Positions 9,041 to 17,292 of a DNA stretch of 64,000 nt are shown here, in pieces. Below the pieces are notes generated by a model that saw nothing but the letters and a program-made list of their open reading frames with translations, was not told the DNA's origin and searched no databases. Location: the NCBI GenBank assembly GCA_947496175.1, contig CANMBU010000003.1:898334-962333 (forward strand), in the 5' to 3' direction. Each line of letters begins with the position of its first letter. Positions within the stretch are counted from its first letter, which is position 1. The stretch is from an uncultured Roseovarius sp. Lineage in GTDB: Bacteria; Pseudomonadota; Alphaproteobacteria; Rhodobacterales; Rhodobacteraceae. Position numbers and translations under genes: made by a program.

Positions 9041-9181
9041 GCCGCGCGATGGCCAGACCGCGGGATGGCGAACTTACATTTGTTCATTACACTTTATGTC
9101 TGACCAGTCGGAAATTGTTTTGTCCGACGCGCTTACGTTGACCAATCGCCAGCCCAGGGGGCGGTCTGGCGATCGCGCGGC
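9041..9181. repeat. Inverted-repeat pair, possible small element
   Basis: The 23 bases at 9041-9063 and the reverse complement of 9159-9181 agree at 20 positions (shared core gcggtctggc...atcgcgcggc). The 95 bases between are A+T richer. This is the layout of a miniature inverted-repeat element or a long-range hairpin; no transposase or target-site duplication is seen, so the assignment stays open. Confidence 0.45.
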
Positions 9182-9273
9182 GGGCCTGCGGCCCTTGATT
9201 CCGCGCGAGGGTGTGAAAAAACGTCACAAAGCGGTGTGTCGACACCACCTCCCCCAATCAGCCAAACACCGAC

Positions 9274-9301
9274 TTGCAGCGTCGGCACTTATTGCTTAGA
9301 T
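9274..9301 (+). promoter_or_regulatory. Possible secG promoter
   Basis: TTGCAG at 9274-9279 and TTAGAT at 9296-9301 are separated by 16 bp and lie 31 bp before the secG ATG. They are moderate matches to a sigma-70 -35/-10 pair. This is a reading from sequence alone. Confidence 0.35.
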
Positions 9302-9332
9302 ACCGCCCATCCGAGACCCAAAGGGCCGATCC

Positions 9333-9704
9333 ATGGAAAACGTCATTCTGCTCGTTCACCTTCTGCTGGCGCTTGCGCTGATTGCGGTTGTGCTTTTGCA
9401 ACGCTCCGAAGGCGGCGGTCTGGGCATGGGCGGCGGTGGCGGCAACGTCTCCACGGGCCGCGCGGCGGCGACGGCCATGGGCAAGCTGACCTGGGTTCTG
9501 GGCATCTCGATTTTCTGCACCACACTGGTTTTGACCATTATCGCAGCGCAAAACTCAGGCGGCAGCTCGGTTCTCGACCGGATCACAGACGATGCCCCCG
9601 CCTCAAGTGGTGACAGCTCGGCTCCCGGCCTGCCATCCACGGGTGAAGGCCTCTTGCCGCCATCGCTTGACGATGACGCACCTCTGGTTCCTCTGGCAGA
9701 CTAA
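9333..9704 (+). CDS. secG: Preprotein translocase subunit SecG
   Basis: A 123-residue inner-membrane component of the SecYEG channel. Two transmembrane helices (about 3-20 and 50-70) flank the conserved cytoplasmic loop LLQRSEGGGLGMGGGGG, which is the family signature. The C-terminal third is an acidic, serine- and proline-rich tail usual in alphaproteobacterial SecG. It stands upstream of pyrG, from which it is separated by a hairpin. Confidence 0.95.
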   Translation: MENVILLVHLLLALALIAVVLLQRSEGGGLGMGGGGGNVSTGRAAATAMGKLTWVLGISIFCTTLVLTIIAAQNSGGSSVLDRITDDAPASSGDSSAPGLPSTGEGLLPPSLDDDAPLVPLAD

Positions 9705-9734
9705 ACACCACAATCGGTAGCCGGTCCAAAAAAG

Positions 9735-9760
9735 ACCGCAACATCATGTTGCGGTTTGCT
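9735..9760 (+). terminator. Hairpin after secG, probable terminator
   Basis: A 9-bp perfect stem (accgcaaca at 9735-9743, tgttgcggt at 9747-9755) with a three-base loop is followed by a short T-rich stretch (ttgctt). The T run is weak, so termination efficiency is uncertain. Confidence 0.55.
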
Positions 9761-9906
9761 TGCGCATATCAAACGAATCCTTTATGGGTTTAGTCCCGTG
9801 GGTTTGCGGTCTTTCCAGGACATTTCGAGCCTCAAAAACAGCCCTGAAAACGGGCGTTCATCAGGCGCTGTCAGCCAAAATACACGGGGGGTAGAGACGC
9901 CAGACC

Positions 9907-11550
9907 ATGGCTCGTTACGTTTTCATTACAGGTGGTGTTGTCTCCTCACTGGGCAAAGGGTTGGCCTCGGCCGCTCTGGGCGCTTTGCTACAGGCCCGAG
10001 GCTTTTCCGTACGGCTGCGCAAACTTGACCCTTACCTCAACGTCGATCCCGGCACGATGTCGCCCTTTGAGCATGGCGAAGTGTTTGTCACTGATGATGG
10101 CGCGGAAACCGACCTTGATCTGGGCCATTACGAGCGCTTCACAGGTGTGCCTGCGCGCATGACGGATTCGGTGAGTTCGGGGCGCATCTATTCCAACGTG
10201 CTCGAACGTGAGCGGCGCGGCGATTACCTTGGCAAGACCATTCAGGTCGTCCCGCATGTCACAAATGAAATCAAGAAATTCATCGAGATCGGCGACGATG
10301 AGGTTGATTTCATGCTTTGCGAGATCGGCGGGACCGTTGGGGACATCGAGGGCCTGCCTTTCTTTGAAGCCATCCGCCAGTTCAGCCATGACCGCCCGCG
10401 CGGAGAATGTATTTTTATGCATCTGACCCTCCTGCCCTATCTGGCAGCCTCGGGTGAGTTGAAAACCAAACCGACGCAGCACTCGGTCAAGGAATTGCAA
10501 TCCATCGGCATCGCGCCCGATATTTTGGTCTGCCGCTCGGAACAACCGATCCCCGAAAAAGAACGCGAGAAAATCGCGCTCTTCTGCAACGTACGCAAAG
10601 AGTCGGTTGTGGCCGCTTATGATCTCACTTCTATCTACGAGGCCCCGTTGGCTTATCACCGCGAAGGTCTGGATCAGGCCGTGCTGGATGCGTTCAACAT
10701 TTCCCCTGCCCCGCGCCCCGATCTGAGCACCTGGCAGGATGTGGTGGATCGCATCCACAACACCGATGGCGCGGTCAATGTGGCCATCGTCGGCAAATAC
10801 ACGCAGCTTGAGGATGCCTATAAGTCGATCAAAGAGGCGCTGACCCATGGTGGTATGGCCAACCGCGTGAAGGTCAACGTTGAATGGGTCGATGCCGAAA
10901 TATTCGACAAGGAAGATCCCGCCCCGCATCTCGAAGGTTTCCACGCCATCCTCGTGCCCGGCGGCTTTGGTGAGCGCGGCACCGAGGGCAAGATCAAGGC
11001 CGCGCAATTCGCCCGCGAACGCAAAATTCCCTATCTGGGCATTTGTCTGGGGATGCAAATGGCCGTGATCGAGGCGGCGCGCAACCTGGCCGGGCTAAAG
11101 GACGCCGGGTCCGAGGAATTTGACCACGAGGCCGGCAAGAAGCGCTTTACGCCAGTGGTCTATCACCTCAAGGAATGGGTGCAGGGCAACGAAAAGGTCA
11201 AACGCAAGGTGACTGACGACAAAGGCGGCACCATGCGGCTTGGGGCCTATGACGCGGTGCTGAAGGAAGGATCAAAGGTGGCTGAGGTCTACGACAGCCT
11301 GGCCATCGACGAGCGCCATCGCCACCGCTACGAGGTCGACACCAAATATCGCGAAAAGCTTGAAAAATGCGGCCTGACCTTTTCCGGCATGTCACCCGAC
11401 GGTCGCCTGCCGGAAATCGTCGAATGGGAAGACCACCCCTGGTTCATCGGCGTGCAGTTCCACCCCGAGCTGAAATCGAAACCCTTCGCCCCGCATCCGC
11501 TCTTCGCTGATTTCGTGCGCGCCGCGCTGGAGACTTCACGGCTGGTCTAA
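9907..11550 (+). CDS. pyrG: CTP synthase
   Basis: Converts UTP to CTP using glutamine and ATP. The 547-residue protein has an N-terminal amidoligase domain (about 1-270) opening [17 protein letters not shown] and a C-terminal class I glutamine amidotransferase domain (about 290-540) with GGFGERG, the nucleophile Cys near 380 in YLGICLGMQ, and the His/Glu pair in VQFHPE. A glycine-rich GGG precedes the start region as a Shine-Dalgarno (GGGGGTAGAG). Length and motif order are complete. Confidence 0.98.
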   Translation: MARYVFITGGVVSSLGKGLASAALGALLQARGFSVRLRKLDPYLNVDPGTMSPFEHGEVFVTDDGAETDLDLGHYERFTGVPARMTDSVSSGRIYSNVLERERRGDYLGKTIQVVPHVTNEIKKFIEIGDDEVDFMLCEIGGTVGDIEGLPFFEAIRQFSHDRPRGECIFMHLTLLPYLAASGELKTKPTQHSVKELQSIGIAPDILVCRSEQPIPEKEREKIALFCNVRKESVVAAYDLTSIYEAPLAYHREGLDQAVLDAFNISPAPRPDLSTWQDVVDRIHNTDGAVNVAIVGKYTQLEDAYKSIKEALTHGGMANRVKVNVEWVDAEIFDKEDPAPHLEGFHAILVPGGFGERGTEGKIKAAQFARERKIPYLGICLGMQMAVIEAARNLAGLKDAGSEEFDHEAGKKRFTPVVYHLKEWVQGNEKVKRKVTDDKGGTMRLGAYDAVLKEGSKVAEVYDSLAIDERHRHRYEVDTKYREKLEKCGLTFSGMSPDGRLPEIVEWEDHPWFIGVQFHPELKSKPFAPHPLFADFVRAALETSRLV

Positions 11551-11556
11551 GATCGT

Positions 11557-12204
11557 CTACCGCCCCCTGGACAGCCGGTTGCGCGGCACCGGTTTGCGCA
11601 GGTCGCGCTCTTCGGTTTCTTCTTCGGGCAAATACCGCAGCATGCGACGCGACACGCCCAGCTCCATCACCGGGCTGAGAAGGTCGCGCAACAGACTTTG
11701 GCTTTCGGCATAGACAGCCGTCTCATGTTCGCGATCCAGGCGCAGCTCGTTTTTCGTTAGCGTGGCGATAATCGCCTCATCCAGAACAAACCGCCCCTGA
11801 CGGTTGTCTTCGCGGTCCTTGGCTTGTGCAATCAGCCAGCGGTCCAAACGACGGCGGTCCAGCACATCGCGGTCTGGCCAGGCAAGGTAGAAACCAGAGT
11901 TCACCCGTAGACAAATGTTGTCCAGAAGCCGCGCTGTGGATTTCCAACGGTCCGGAACATCGCGTTTGGGCATATAGTTGAACCGCTCTGGTTCGCCATT
12001 AAGAAACGCGGTGATGGCTGAGCCAAGATCAATGCATTTCTGCGCCATGATCCAGCTTAAAACAACTTCGGGATGCGCCCGCCAATCATAGGCCATGGCC
12101 AACGCACGCAGCTCATCATCTGTCCCTGTCTGGGCCAGTTCAAGCTGCTCATCCTGTGTGCCTTTGGACCAGTTAAAGTCCTTGAAAGTTGCCTCTGCTG
12201 GCAT
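11557..12204 (-). CDS. DUF4274-like hypothetical protein
   Basis: A 215-residue soluble protein. The segment DDELRALAMAYDWRAHPEVVLSWIMAQKCIDLGSAI (described here by its key residues Trp41, Trp51 and the CDLG-like CIDLG) resembles the DUF4274 family, which has no assigned function. The C-terminus is basic (RKPVPRNRLSRGR). It converges with pyrG with only six bases between the stops. No partner genes suggest a role. Confidence 0.6.
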   Translation of the reverse strand: MPAEATFKDFNWSKGTQDEQLELAQTGTDDELRALAMAYDWRAHPEVVLSWIMAQKCIDLGSAITAFLNGEPERFNYMPKRDVPDRWKSTARLLDNICLRVNSGFYLAWPDRDVLDRRRLDRWLIAQAKDREDNRQGRFVLDEAIIATLTKNELRLDREHETAVYAESQSLLRDLLSPVMELGVSRRMLRYLPEEETEERDLRKPVPRNRLSRGR

Positions 12205-12370
12205 CTTGCCTCACATCTAAAAAAGTCACGCGTCCTTAGCCAAATTTATCGGCTTGGAAAGCGCTCTTTCTGCGGTGCAAATGTGACGCGATTGAGACAT
12301 TCGCAACGATGTTTGCAATGCTGTGTTTCCTAAAGCAGAATTGCGCAAAACCACGCACTGGGAGGACAGT

Positions 12371-12664
12371 ATGGCAAAGGGATATTGGGTCGCGCATGTG
12401 GATGTGGACGACCCACAAGGATATGAGGCCTACAAAGAAGCAAATGCCGCGGCTTTTGCAGAGTTTGAGGGGCGCTTTTTGGTGCGAGGCGGAGCGCGCG
12501 AGCTGCGCGAAGGTGACGCGCGGGCGCGCACGGTTGTCATCGAGTTTCCTACCTACAAGGCGGCTCTGGAATGCTATAGCTCTAAAAACTATCAGCACGC
12601 CAAAGCTTTGCGCGATCCGGTCTCGACCGGTGATCTTGTCATTGTCGAAGGGTATAGCGGATAA
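12371..12664 (+). CDS. DUF1330 family protein
   Basis: A 97-residue single-domain protein of the dimeric alpha/beta barrel type: it opens KGYWVAHVDVDDPQGYEAY and contains FLVRGG and IEFPTYKAALECYSS, which are DUF1330 landmarks. Members are small cytoplasmic proteins of unknown activity. GGAGGA lies eight bases before the ATG at 12371, which fixes the start. The TerB-like genes follow in the same direction. Confidence 0.85.
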   Translation: MAKGYWVAHVDVDDPQGYEAYKEANAAAFAEFEGRFLVRGGARELREGDARARTVVIEFPTYKAALECYSSKNYQHAKALRDPVSTGDLVIVEGYSG

Positions 12665-12670
12665 ACAAAT

Positions 12671-13126
12671 ATGGACCCGAAATCGTTTCTGCACCGTCTT
12701 TTACACGCCTTCGACGCGCCCGAACCTGCACCACTCCCGGAACCAGATGAAAAACTGGCTCTCGGTACGCTACTGGTGCGCGTGGCCAAGTCTGACCTGG
12801 AATACGCCTTTGCCGAGATCAGCCAGATCGACAAACTCCTGACGCGGCTTTTTGGCCTGGGCCCGATTGAAGCCGCCAAGATGCGCGCCACCTGCGAACG
12901 TCTCGACAAGGAGGCGCCTGACACTGAAAAGTTTGCCCAGATCATCCGGCAAATGGTGAGCTTTGATGCCCGCCTTGATGCGCTGGAAGCGCTGTGGGAA
13001 GTGGTTTTGGTGGATGGAGCTATTCAGTCTCAGGAAATCGATGTGATCTCACAGGTGCAAACCGTCCTGGGACTGAGTGAGGAAGACAGCATCGAGGCCA
13101 AAGCGAAAGCGATGCAACAAATGTGA
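12671..13126 (+). CDS. TerB-like protein, copy 1
   Basis: A 151-residue all-helical protein of the TerB/DjlA-N type. The fold's repeat of LALGTLLVRVAKSD and ALEALWEVVLVDGAIQSQEID is visible, with acidic residues in the loops that could bind metal. Family members are linked to tellurite or membrane stress, but the paralogues in Rhodobacteraceae have no defined role. It follows the DUF1330 gene by six bases and is followed by a paralogue. Confidence 0.75.
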   Translation: MDPKSFLHRLLHAFDAPEPAPLPEPDEKLALGTLLVRVAKSDLEYAFAEISQIDKLLTRLFGLGPIEAAKMRATCERLDKEAPDTEKFAQIIRQMVSFDARLDALEALWEVVLVDGAIQSQEIDVISQVQTVLGLSEEDSIEAKAKAMQQM

Positions 13127-13180
13127 TGAACCACACGTCGCCCATTGGCGCACGCTCACCATTCGCCTATATCAGCTTGT

Positions 13181-13621
13181 ATGTTTGCTGATTTTCTCAA
13201 GAATCTGGTGGCACCAGAGCCAGAGCCGTTGACCGATAGCGACGCACGCTTGGCGCTTTCGGCCTTACTCGTAAGACTTGCACGCACGGACGGCGAATAC
13301 TCCGCCGCCGAGGCCGCACGTATCGAAAGCATCATTTCCACCCGTTACGCGCTCAGCGCGACTGAAACACGGACCTTGCGCAGTGAAGCTGAAACGCTCG
13401 AATCCGAAGCCCCCGACACGGTGCGCTTCACCCGCGCGATCAAGGATGCGGTGGCTTATGACGACCGTATCGGCGTGGTCGAGGCCCTGTGGAAAGTCGC
13501 CCTTGCGGACGGGTCCCGCGATGCCGAAGAAGATGCGCTCATCCGTCTTGCCGCCAATCTTTTGGGCGTGAATGACGTCGACAGCGCCAAGGCGCGGCAA
13601 CGCGTTGCTAACACTGGATAA
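13181..13621 (+). CDS. TerB-like protein, copy 2
   Basis: A 146-residue paralogue of the preceding gene, aligning along its whole length: FLKNLVAPEPEPL, LALSALLVRLARTDGEYSAAE, SEAPDTVRFTRAIKD and VVEALWKVALADGSRDAEED. The acidic DGEY and DGSRDAEED loops match the metal-binding loops of TerB better than in copy 1 (SDLEY, DGAIQSQEID). I start at the ATG at 13181 because the shared N-terminus begins there. Confidence 0.75.
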   Translation: MFADFLKNLVAPEPEPLTDSDARLALSALLVRLARTDGEYSAAEAARIESIISTRYALSATETRTLRSEAETLESEAPDTVRFTRAIKDAVAYDDRIGVVEALWKVALADGSRDAEEDALIRLAANLLGVNDVDSAKARQRVANTG

Positions 13622-13627
13622 ACCCGC

Positions 13628-14368
13628 ATGATCGCCAGCCTGCCCATGTATGACCGCCCTGAATTGCAGGCGGCCAATGATAGGCTGTGGGCCTCGATAC
13701 GTGACAGACTGAGGATCGGGCCGGCAACGGTGACACGTAATGGTGACATCTGGGATCACTGGGTCTCATCGGATCTGGTTCTATCGCAAACCTGTGGCTT
13801 TCCTTACCGGGCTCAACTGCATGGAAAGGTTCAGCTTGTAGGGACACCAGACAACCGTTTGGAAGGCTGCGCGCCCGGGGAGTATTGCTCTGTTTTCGTC
13901 GCACGCGCTGATGACCCCGGACAGGATATCGGGGCATTCTCCACAGCGCGCTTTGCCTTCAATGAACCTTTGTCGCAAAGCGGCTGGGCCGCTGCTGCAA
14001 ATTATGCGTTTGATCGTGGGTTTTCTTTCTCCAACACCCTGAAGACCGGCGGACATCTCAACTCGGCAAAGGCCGTGGCCGACGGTCGTGCCGATCTTGC
14101 GGCGATAGATGCGCTGACATGGCGGCACATCCAACGCTATGATCCATTTGCAGCGCAATTGCGCGTTGTTGCGCAGACAGATCCGACACCAACCCTGCCT
14201 TTCATCACCTCCCTAACCCAGGATGCGGCCCCAATCCGTGCAGCCCTGTCCAAAGCCATCGACAATTTGAGCGCAACAGACCGCGACGCCCTTTCGCTTT
14301 ATGGTCTCGTAGACATCCCCGCAGCGCGTTATTTGAGCGTGCGAACTCCGGCGCCACCAAACACATGA
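13628..14368 (+). CDS. PhnD-like periplasmic-binding fold protein without signal peptide
   Basis: A 246-residue protein of the PhnD/SsuA/transferrin fold: IASLPMYDRPELQAAND at the N-terminus is the first strand of the fold, and RFAFNEPLSQSG, KTGGHLNSAKAVADGRADLAAID and PTPTLPFIT follow in the usual order. It has no signal peptide, since the first strand starts at residue 2, and no ABC transporter gene is adjacent. It lies six bases after the second TerB gene, so the four genes may be one transcript. The ligand is unknown. Confidence 0.75.
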   Translation: MIASLPMYDRPELQAANDRLWASIRDRLRIGPATVTRNGDIWDHWVSSDLVLSQTCGFPYRAQLHGKVQLVGTPDNRLEGCAPGEYCSVFVARADDPGQDIGAFSTARFAFNEPLSQSGWAAAANYAFDRGFSFSNTLKTGGHLNSAKAVADGRADLAAIDALTWRHIQRYDPFAAQLRVVAQTDPTPTLPFITSLTQDAAPIRAALSKAIDNLSATDRDALSLYGLVDIPAARYLSVRTPAPPNT

Positions 14369-14515
14369 CGTTGCGGAAAGAAGCTTGAAAACTCCGCTTT
14401 GGTGGCAAAAACACCAATCAAATGGTGTTTTTCGGCGATTTGAAAGTTGCATTGTGCATTTTTTTGCGTCCTAGTACCGGGTGTTAACCATCCGCCACCT
14501 GACCGGAACCTGCCT

Positions 14516-15292
14516 TTGTCCGACACCACGCCCGTTATTGAAATCCGCAACCTGCACAAAGCCTATGGGTCTTTGGAGGTCATCAAGGGTGTCGATATCA
14601 CCGCCAAGCGCGGCGACGTGGTCTCTTTGATTGGCTCATCGGGGTCTGGCAAATCCACCATTCTGCGTTGTGCCAACCTTTTGGAAGACAGCCAGGACGG
14701 CGATATCGTTTTCAAAGGTGAGCCGGTGAAATGGTCAGGCCAGGCCATGTCGCGCCGTCCAGCCGATCCCAAACAGGTTCTGCGCATTCGCACGAACCTC
14801 AGCATGGTGTTCCAACAGTTCAACCTTTGGGCACATCTGACCATTTTGGAAAATGTGATGGAGGCCCCGGTGACTGTGCTGGGCCGGGATCGCGGCGAGG
14901 TCGAGACATCGGCCCGCAAGTACCTCGACAAGGTCGGTATTGGCGATAAATGCGATGTCTACCCTGCGCAGCTCTCGGGCGGGCAGCAGCAGCGCGCGGC
15001 TATCGCGCGTGCGCTGGCGATGGAGCCTGAGGCACTGTTGTTTGACGAACCCACCTCGGCGCTTGACCCCGAGCTGGAACAGGAAGTTGTGAAAGTTATC
15101 AAAGATTTGGCCGCAGAAGGCCGCACTATGATGATTGTCACACATGATATGAAGCTGGCCCATGATGTGTCGGATCACGTGATCTTTCTTCATCAGGGTC
15201 TCATCGAAGAAGAAGGCGCGCCAGAAACACTGTTCGGCGCCCCGAAATCAGACCGGCTGCGGCAGTTTCTCAGCTCGACCATGGCCGCCTGA
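14516..15292 (+). CDS. Polar amino-acid ABC transporter, ATP-binding subunit
   Basis: A 258-residue ATPase of the HisP/GlnQ type that energises amino-acid uptake. It has Walker A GSSGSGKST, the Q-loop MVFQQFNLW, signature LSGGQQQR, Walker B LLFDEPTSALD and switch His in VTHD. I start at TTG 14516, which gives the usual N-terminus before VIEIRNLHKAYG; an ATG at 14447 adds 23 residues of no known type. The binding protein follows 30 bp later and the permeases lie beyond an inverted oxidase. Confidence 0.92.
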   Translation: MSDTTPVIEIRNLHKAYGSLEVIKGVDITAKRGDVVSLIGSSGSGKSTILRCANLLEDSQDGDIVFKGEPVKWSGQAMSRRPADPKQVLRIRTNLSMVFQQFNLWAHLTILENVMEAPVTVLGRDRGEVETSARKYLDKVGIGDKCDVYPAQLSGGQQQRAAIARALAMEPEALLFDEPTSALDPELEQEVVKVIKDLAAEGRTMMIVTHDMKLAHDVSDHVIFLHQGLIEEEGAPETLFGAPKSDRLRQFLSSTMAA

Positions 15293-15322
15293 AAACAAAC
15301 TTGAAGAAAAGGGAGTAACCAA

Positions 15323-16042
15323 ATGAAAAAACTAGTCGTTTCTGCATTGGCGCTGGCACTGTCCAGCGGCCTTGCAATGGCCAAGGACAAAACTGTCCGC
15401 CTGGGCACCGAAGGCGCCTATGCACCATACAACTTCATCAACGACGCTGGTGAAGTTGACGGATTTGAGCGCGAAGTGGGCGACGAGCTTTGCGCACGCG
15501 CTGAACTGACCTGTGAGTGGGTCACCAACGAATGGGACTCAATCATCCCCAACCTGGTGTCCGGCAACTACGACGTCATCATCGCGGGCATGTCGATCAC
15601 CGCCGAACGCGACGAGGTCATTGATTTCACACAAAACTACACACAACCTGATCCGTCAGCCTATCTTGCAACATCAGCAGATGCTGACATCTCCGGTGGT
15701 GTGGTTGCCGCCCAGTCCAACACGATTCAGGCGGCGTTCATTGCAGAATCCGGCAATACTCTTGTGGAATTCGCAACACCCGAAGAAACCATCGCCGCAG
15801 TCCGCAATGGCGAAGCCGACGCCGTTCTGGCTGACAAAGCGTTTTTGACGCCGATTGCCGCAGAAGACGGCGATCTGGTTATGCTTGACCAAGAAGAACT
15901 GATTGGTGGAGGCGTTGGTTTGGGTCTGCGCGAAAGCGATACCGAGCTCAAAGCCAAGCTGGATGCGGCCATTCAGTCCATGAAAGACGATGGCTCGCTC
16001 AATGCGCTACTCGAAAAATGGGAAATCGGCCCGGGCTTCTGA
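15323..16042 (+). CDS. Polar amino-acid ABC transporter, periplasmic binding protein
   Basis: A 239-residue exported protein with a signal peptide (MKKLVVSALALALSSGLAMA, cleaved before KDKTV). The mature part is the bacterial extracellular solute-binding family 3: GTEGAYAPYNFINDAGEVDGFE, the hinge LVSGNYDVIIAGMSIT, and RNGEADAVLADKAF. Cys residues in DELCARAELTCEW may form a disulfide. It probably binds a basic or related amino acid, inferred from the permease type; the exact ligand is open. A strong terminator follows. Confidence 0.92.
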   Translation: MKKLVVSALALALSSGLAMAKDKTVRLGTEGAYAPYNFINDAGEVDGFEREVGDELCARAELTCEWVTNEWDSIIPNLVSGNYDVIIAGMSITAERDEVIDFTQNYTQPDPSAYLATSADADISGGVVAAQSNTIQAAFIAESGNTLVEFATPEETIAAVRNGEADAVLADKAFLTPIAAEDGDLVMLDQEELIGGGVGLGLRESDTELKAKLDAAIQSMKDDGSLNALLEKWEIGPGF

Positions 16043-16061
16043 TCCGCCCGAGTTTTGAAAG

Positions 16062-16089
16062 AACGAGCCGCCCTCGGGCGGCTCGTTTT
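16062..16089. terminator. Terminator between binding protein and inverted oxidase
   Basis: A stem of up to 12 bp (aacgagccgccc at 16062-16073 and gggcggctcgtt at 16076-16087) ends in TTTT on the plus strand. It closes the ATPase/binding-protein transcript and may serve both strands, as the convergent oxidase ends at 16088. Confidence 0.85.
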
Positions 16090-17173
16090 ACGTTTGGGGC
16101 GCTGCGAACCGCTCTGGTCGGTAAGGGCCAAGCCATCCACCGCTCTGATTGCTGACGCCCTGTTGCAGCTCCTCTGCAATCAACTCCGCCATAATCGCGG
16201 CAAGCGTGATGCCGGAATGCATGACCGCCACGTAAAGCCCACCCTCAACGCCCCCAACAACCGGCATTCCATCTTCGGGTACCGGCCGATGGGCAAGCTG
16301 CACGCCTGCACGCGACATCGCAACGTCCGGAAACATCGCTTTTAGTCGCAACAGCGCAGCATCCCCTGCCTCATCCGGGGCCAGATCAATCCGCTCTGCC
16401 GCATCGCTCTGATGCCCCACTGCAACCGGATGGATCAGGGCACCGTTTTCGCATTGCGTCACTTCTCCCAATGCCGACACCAGCACATGGTCCACCAGTT
16501 TGGGCAAAGGGTTGGTCGTCAGTACCAGTGCAGGACGCTCCACCATAGGCACATGCACACCCACCTTGTGCATTAACGCCTGCGTCCCGGTTCCTGCTGC
16601 CACCAAAACCTGATCCGCGGCAAGCGGCCCCAGCGGCGTTTGCACACCTGTCACACGCCCGCCGTCGCACAAGATCTCTTGCACCTCCAGCCCCGACAAC
16701 TCTTTTGCGCCCTCCGCCACGGCGGCATCCAGCAAGACTTGCGTCACGGCCGCGGAATCAATGGCAATCTCATCGGGAAAATAGAGGCACTGTTCCGGGG
16801 CATCGGCCACATGCGGCTCCATAGCTTGAAACTGCTTCCGATCAATAATCTCCAGTGGATAGCCAAGATCCCGAAGCTCCTTTGTCTGCGCCTGCAAGGC
16901 CGTGCTCTGCTGTTCCCAGCACAAACACCCGGTTTGCCGGATCGGCAAAGCCACTGCGCCCATAAGACGGTGCCACGCCGCGATCCCCTCATGCCGCAAG
17001 CGAAAATGAGCATGATCGAGAAAGAACGACGCGTTGATCCAGCCAAATGACGCATCAGTTGCGCGTGCTCTGCCATCATGCACCACGGTAACTTGCGCGC
17101 CCTGGCTCTGCAGCCGGTACGCCACCGCTGCCCCGATGATCCCTGCACCGACAATGATCACGTTCTGAGCCAT
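16088..17173 (-). CDS. FAD-dependent amino-acid/amine oxidoreductase (DAO family)
   Basis: A 361-residue flavoprotein of the DAO superfamily. The Rossmann motif VIIVGAGIIGAAVAYRL lies at residues 5-21, and the C-terminal dinucleotide region GLYVAVMHSGITLAA near 325. Members oxidise D-amino acids, sarcosine or glycine-like amines. It sits inverted between the binding protein and the permeases of an amino-acid importer, so it may act on the imported compound; this is inference. No signal peptide is present, so it is cytoplasmic or on the inner face of the membrane. Confidence 0.85.
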   Translation of the reverse strand: MAQNVIIVGAGIIGAAVAYRLQSQGAQVTVVHDGRARATDASFGWINASFFLDHAHFRLRHEGIAAWHRLMGAVALPIRQTGCLCWEQQSTALQAQTKELRDLGYPLEIIDRKQFQAMEPHVADAPEQCLYFPDEIAIDSAAVTQVLLDAAVAEGAKELSGLEVQEILCDGGRVTGVQTPLGPLAADQVLVAAGTGTQALMHKVGVHVPMVERPALVLTTNPLPKLVDHVLVSALGEVTQCENGALIHPVAVGHQSDAAERIDLAPDEAGDAALLRLKAMFPDVAMSRAGVQLAHRPVPEDGMPVVGGVEGGLYVAVMHSGITLAAIMAELIAEELQQGVSNQSGGWLGPYRPERFAAPQT

Positions 17174-17292
17174 GTTGCTGTCCTTTCGACCGAATTGACG
17201 CGATCCTGGGTCGCACTACCAGCTGCATAACGCGAATAGAGATTGACAGCCACAAAGCAATGCGGGACCACTGGGAGTGAACAAACGGCGGG

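Larger units (their letters stand above)
8909..9332. other. Intergenic region upstream of secG
   Basis: This 424-bp gap has no credible protein frame; short frames such as that at 9096-9299 have no recognisable features. It holds an imperfect 23-nt inverted-repeat pair (9041-9063 and 9159-9181), a small hairpin gtcgga/tccgac between them, a G+C-rich hairpin gggcc-tgc-ggccc just beyond, and a possible secG promoter near 9274-9301. No tRNA-like TPsiC arm was found. Confidence 0.6.

Noticed and set aside
9988..11058. 356-codon minus-strand frame inside pyrG
   Set aside because: pyrG is unambiguous; no second overlapping gene is supported.
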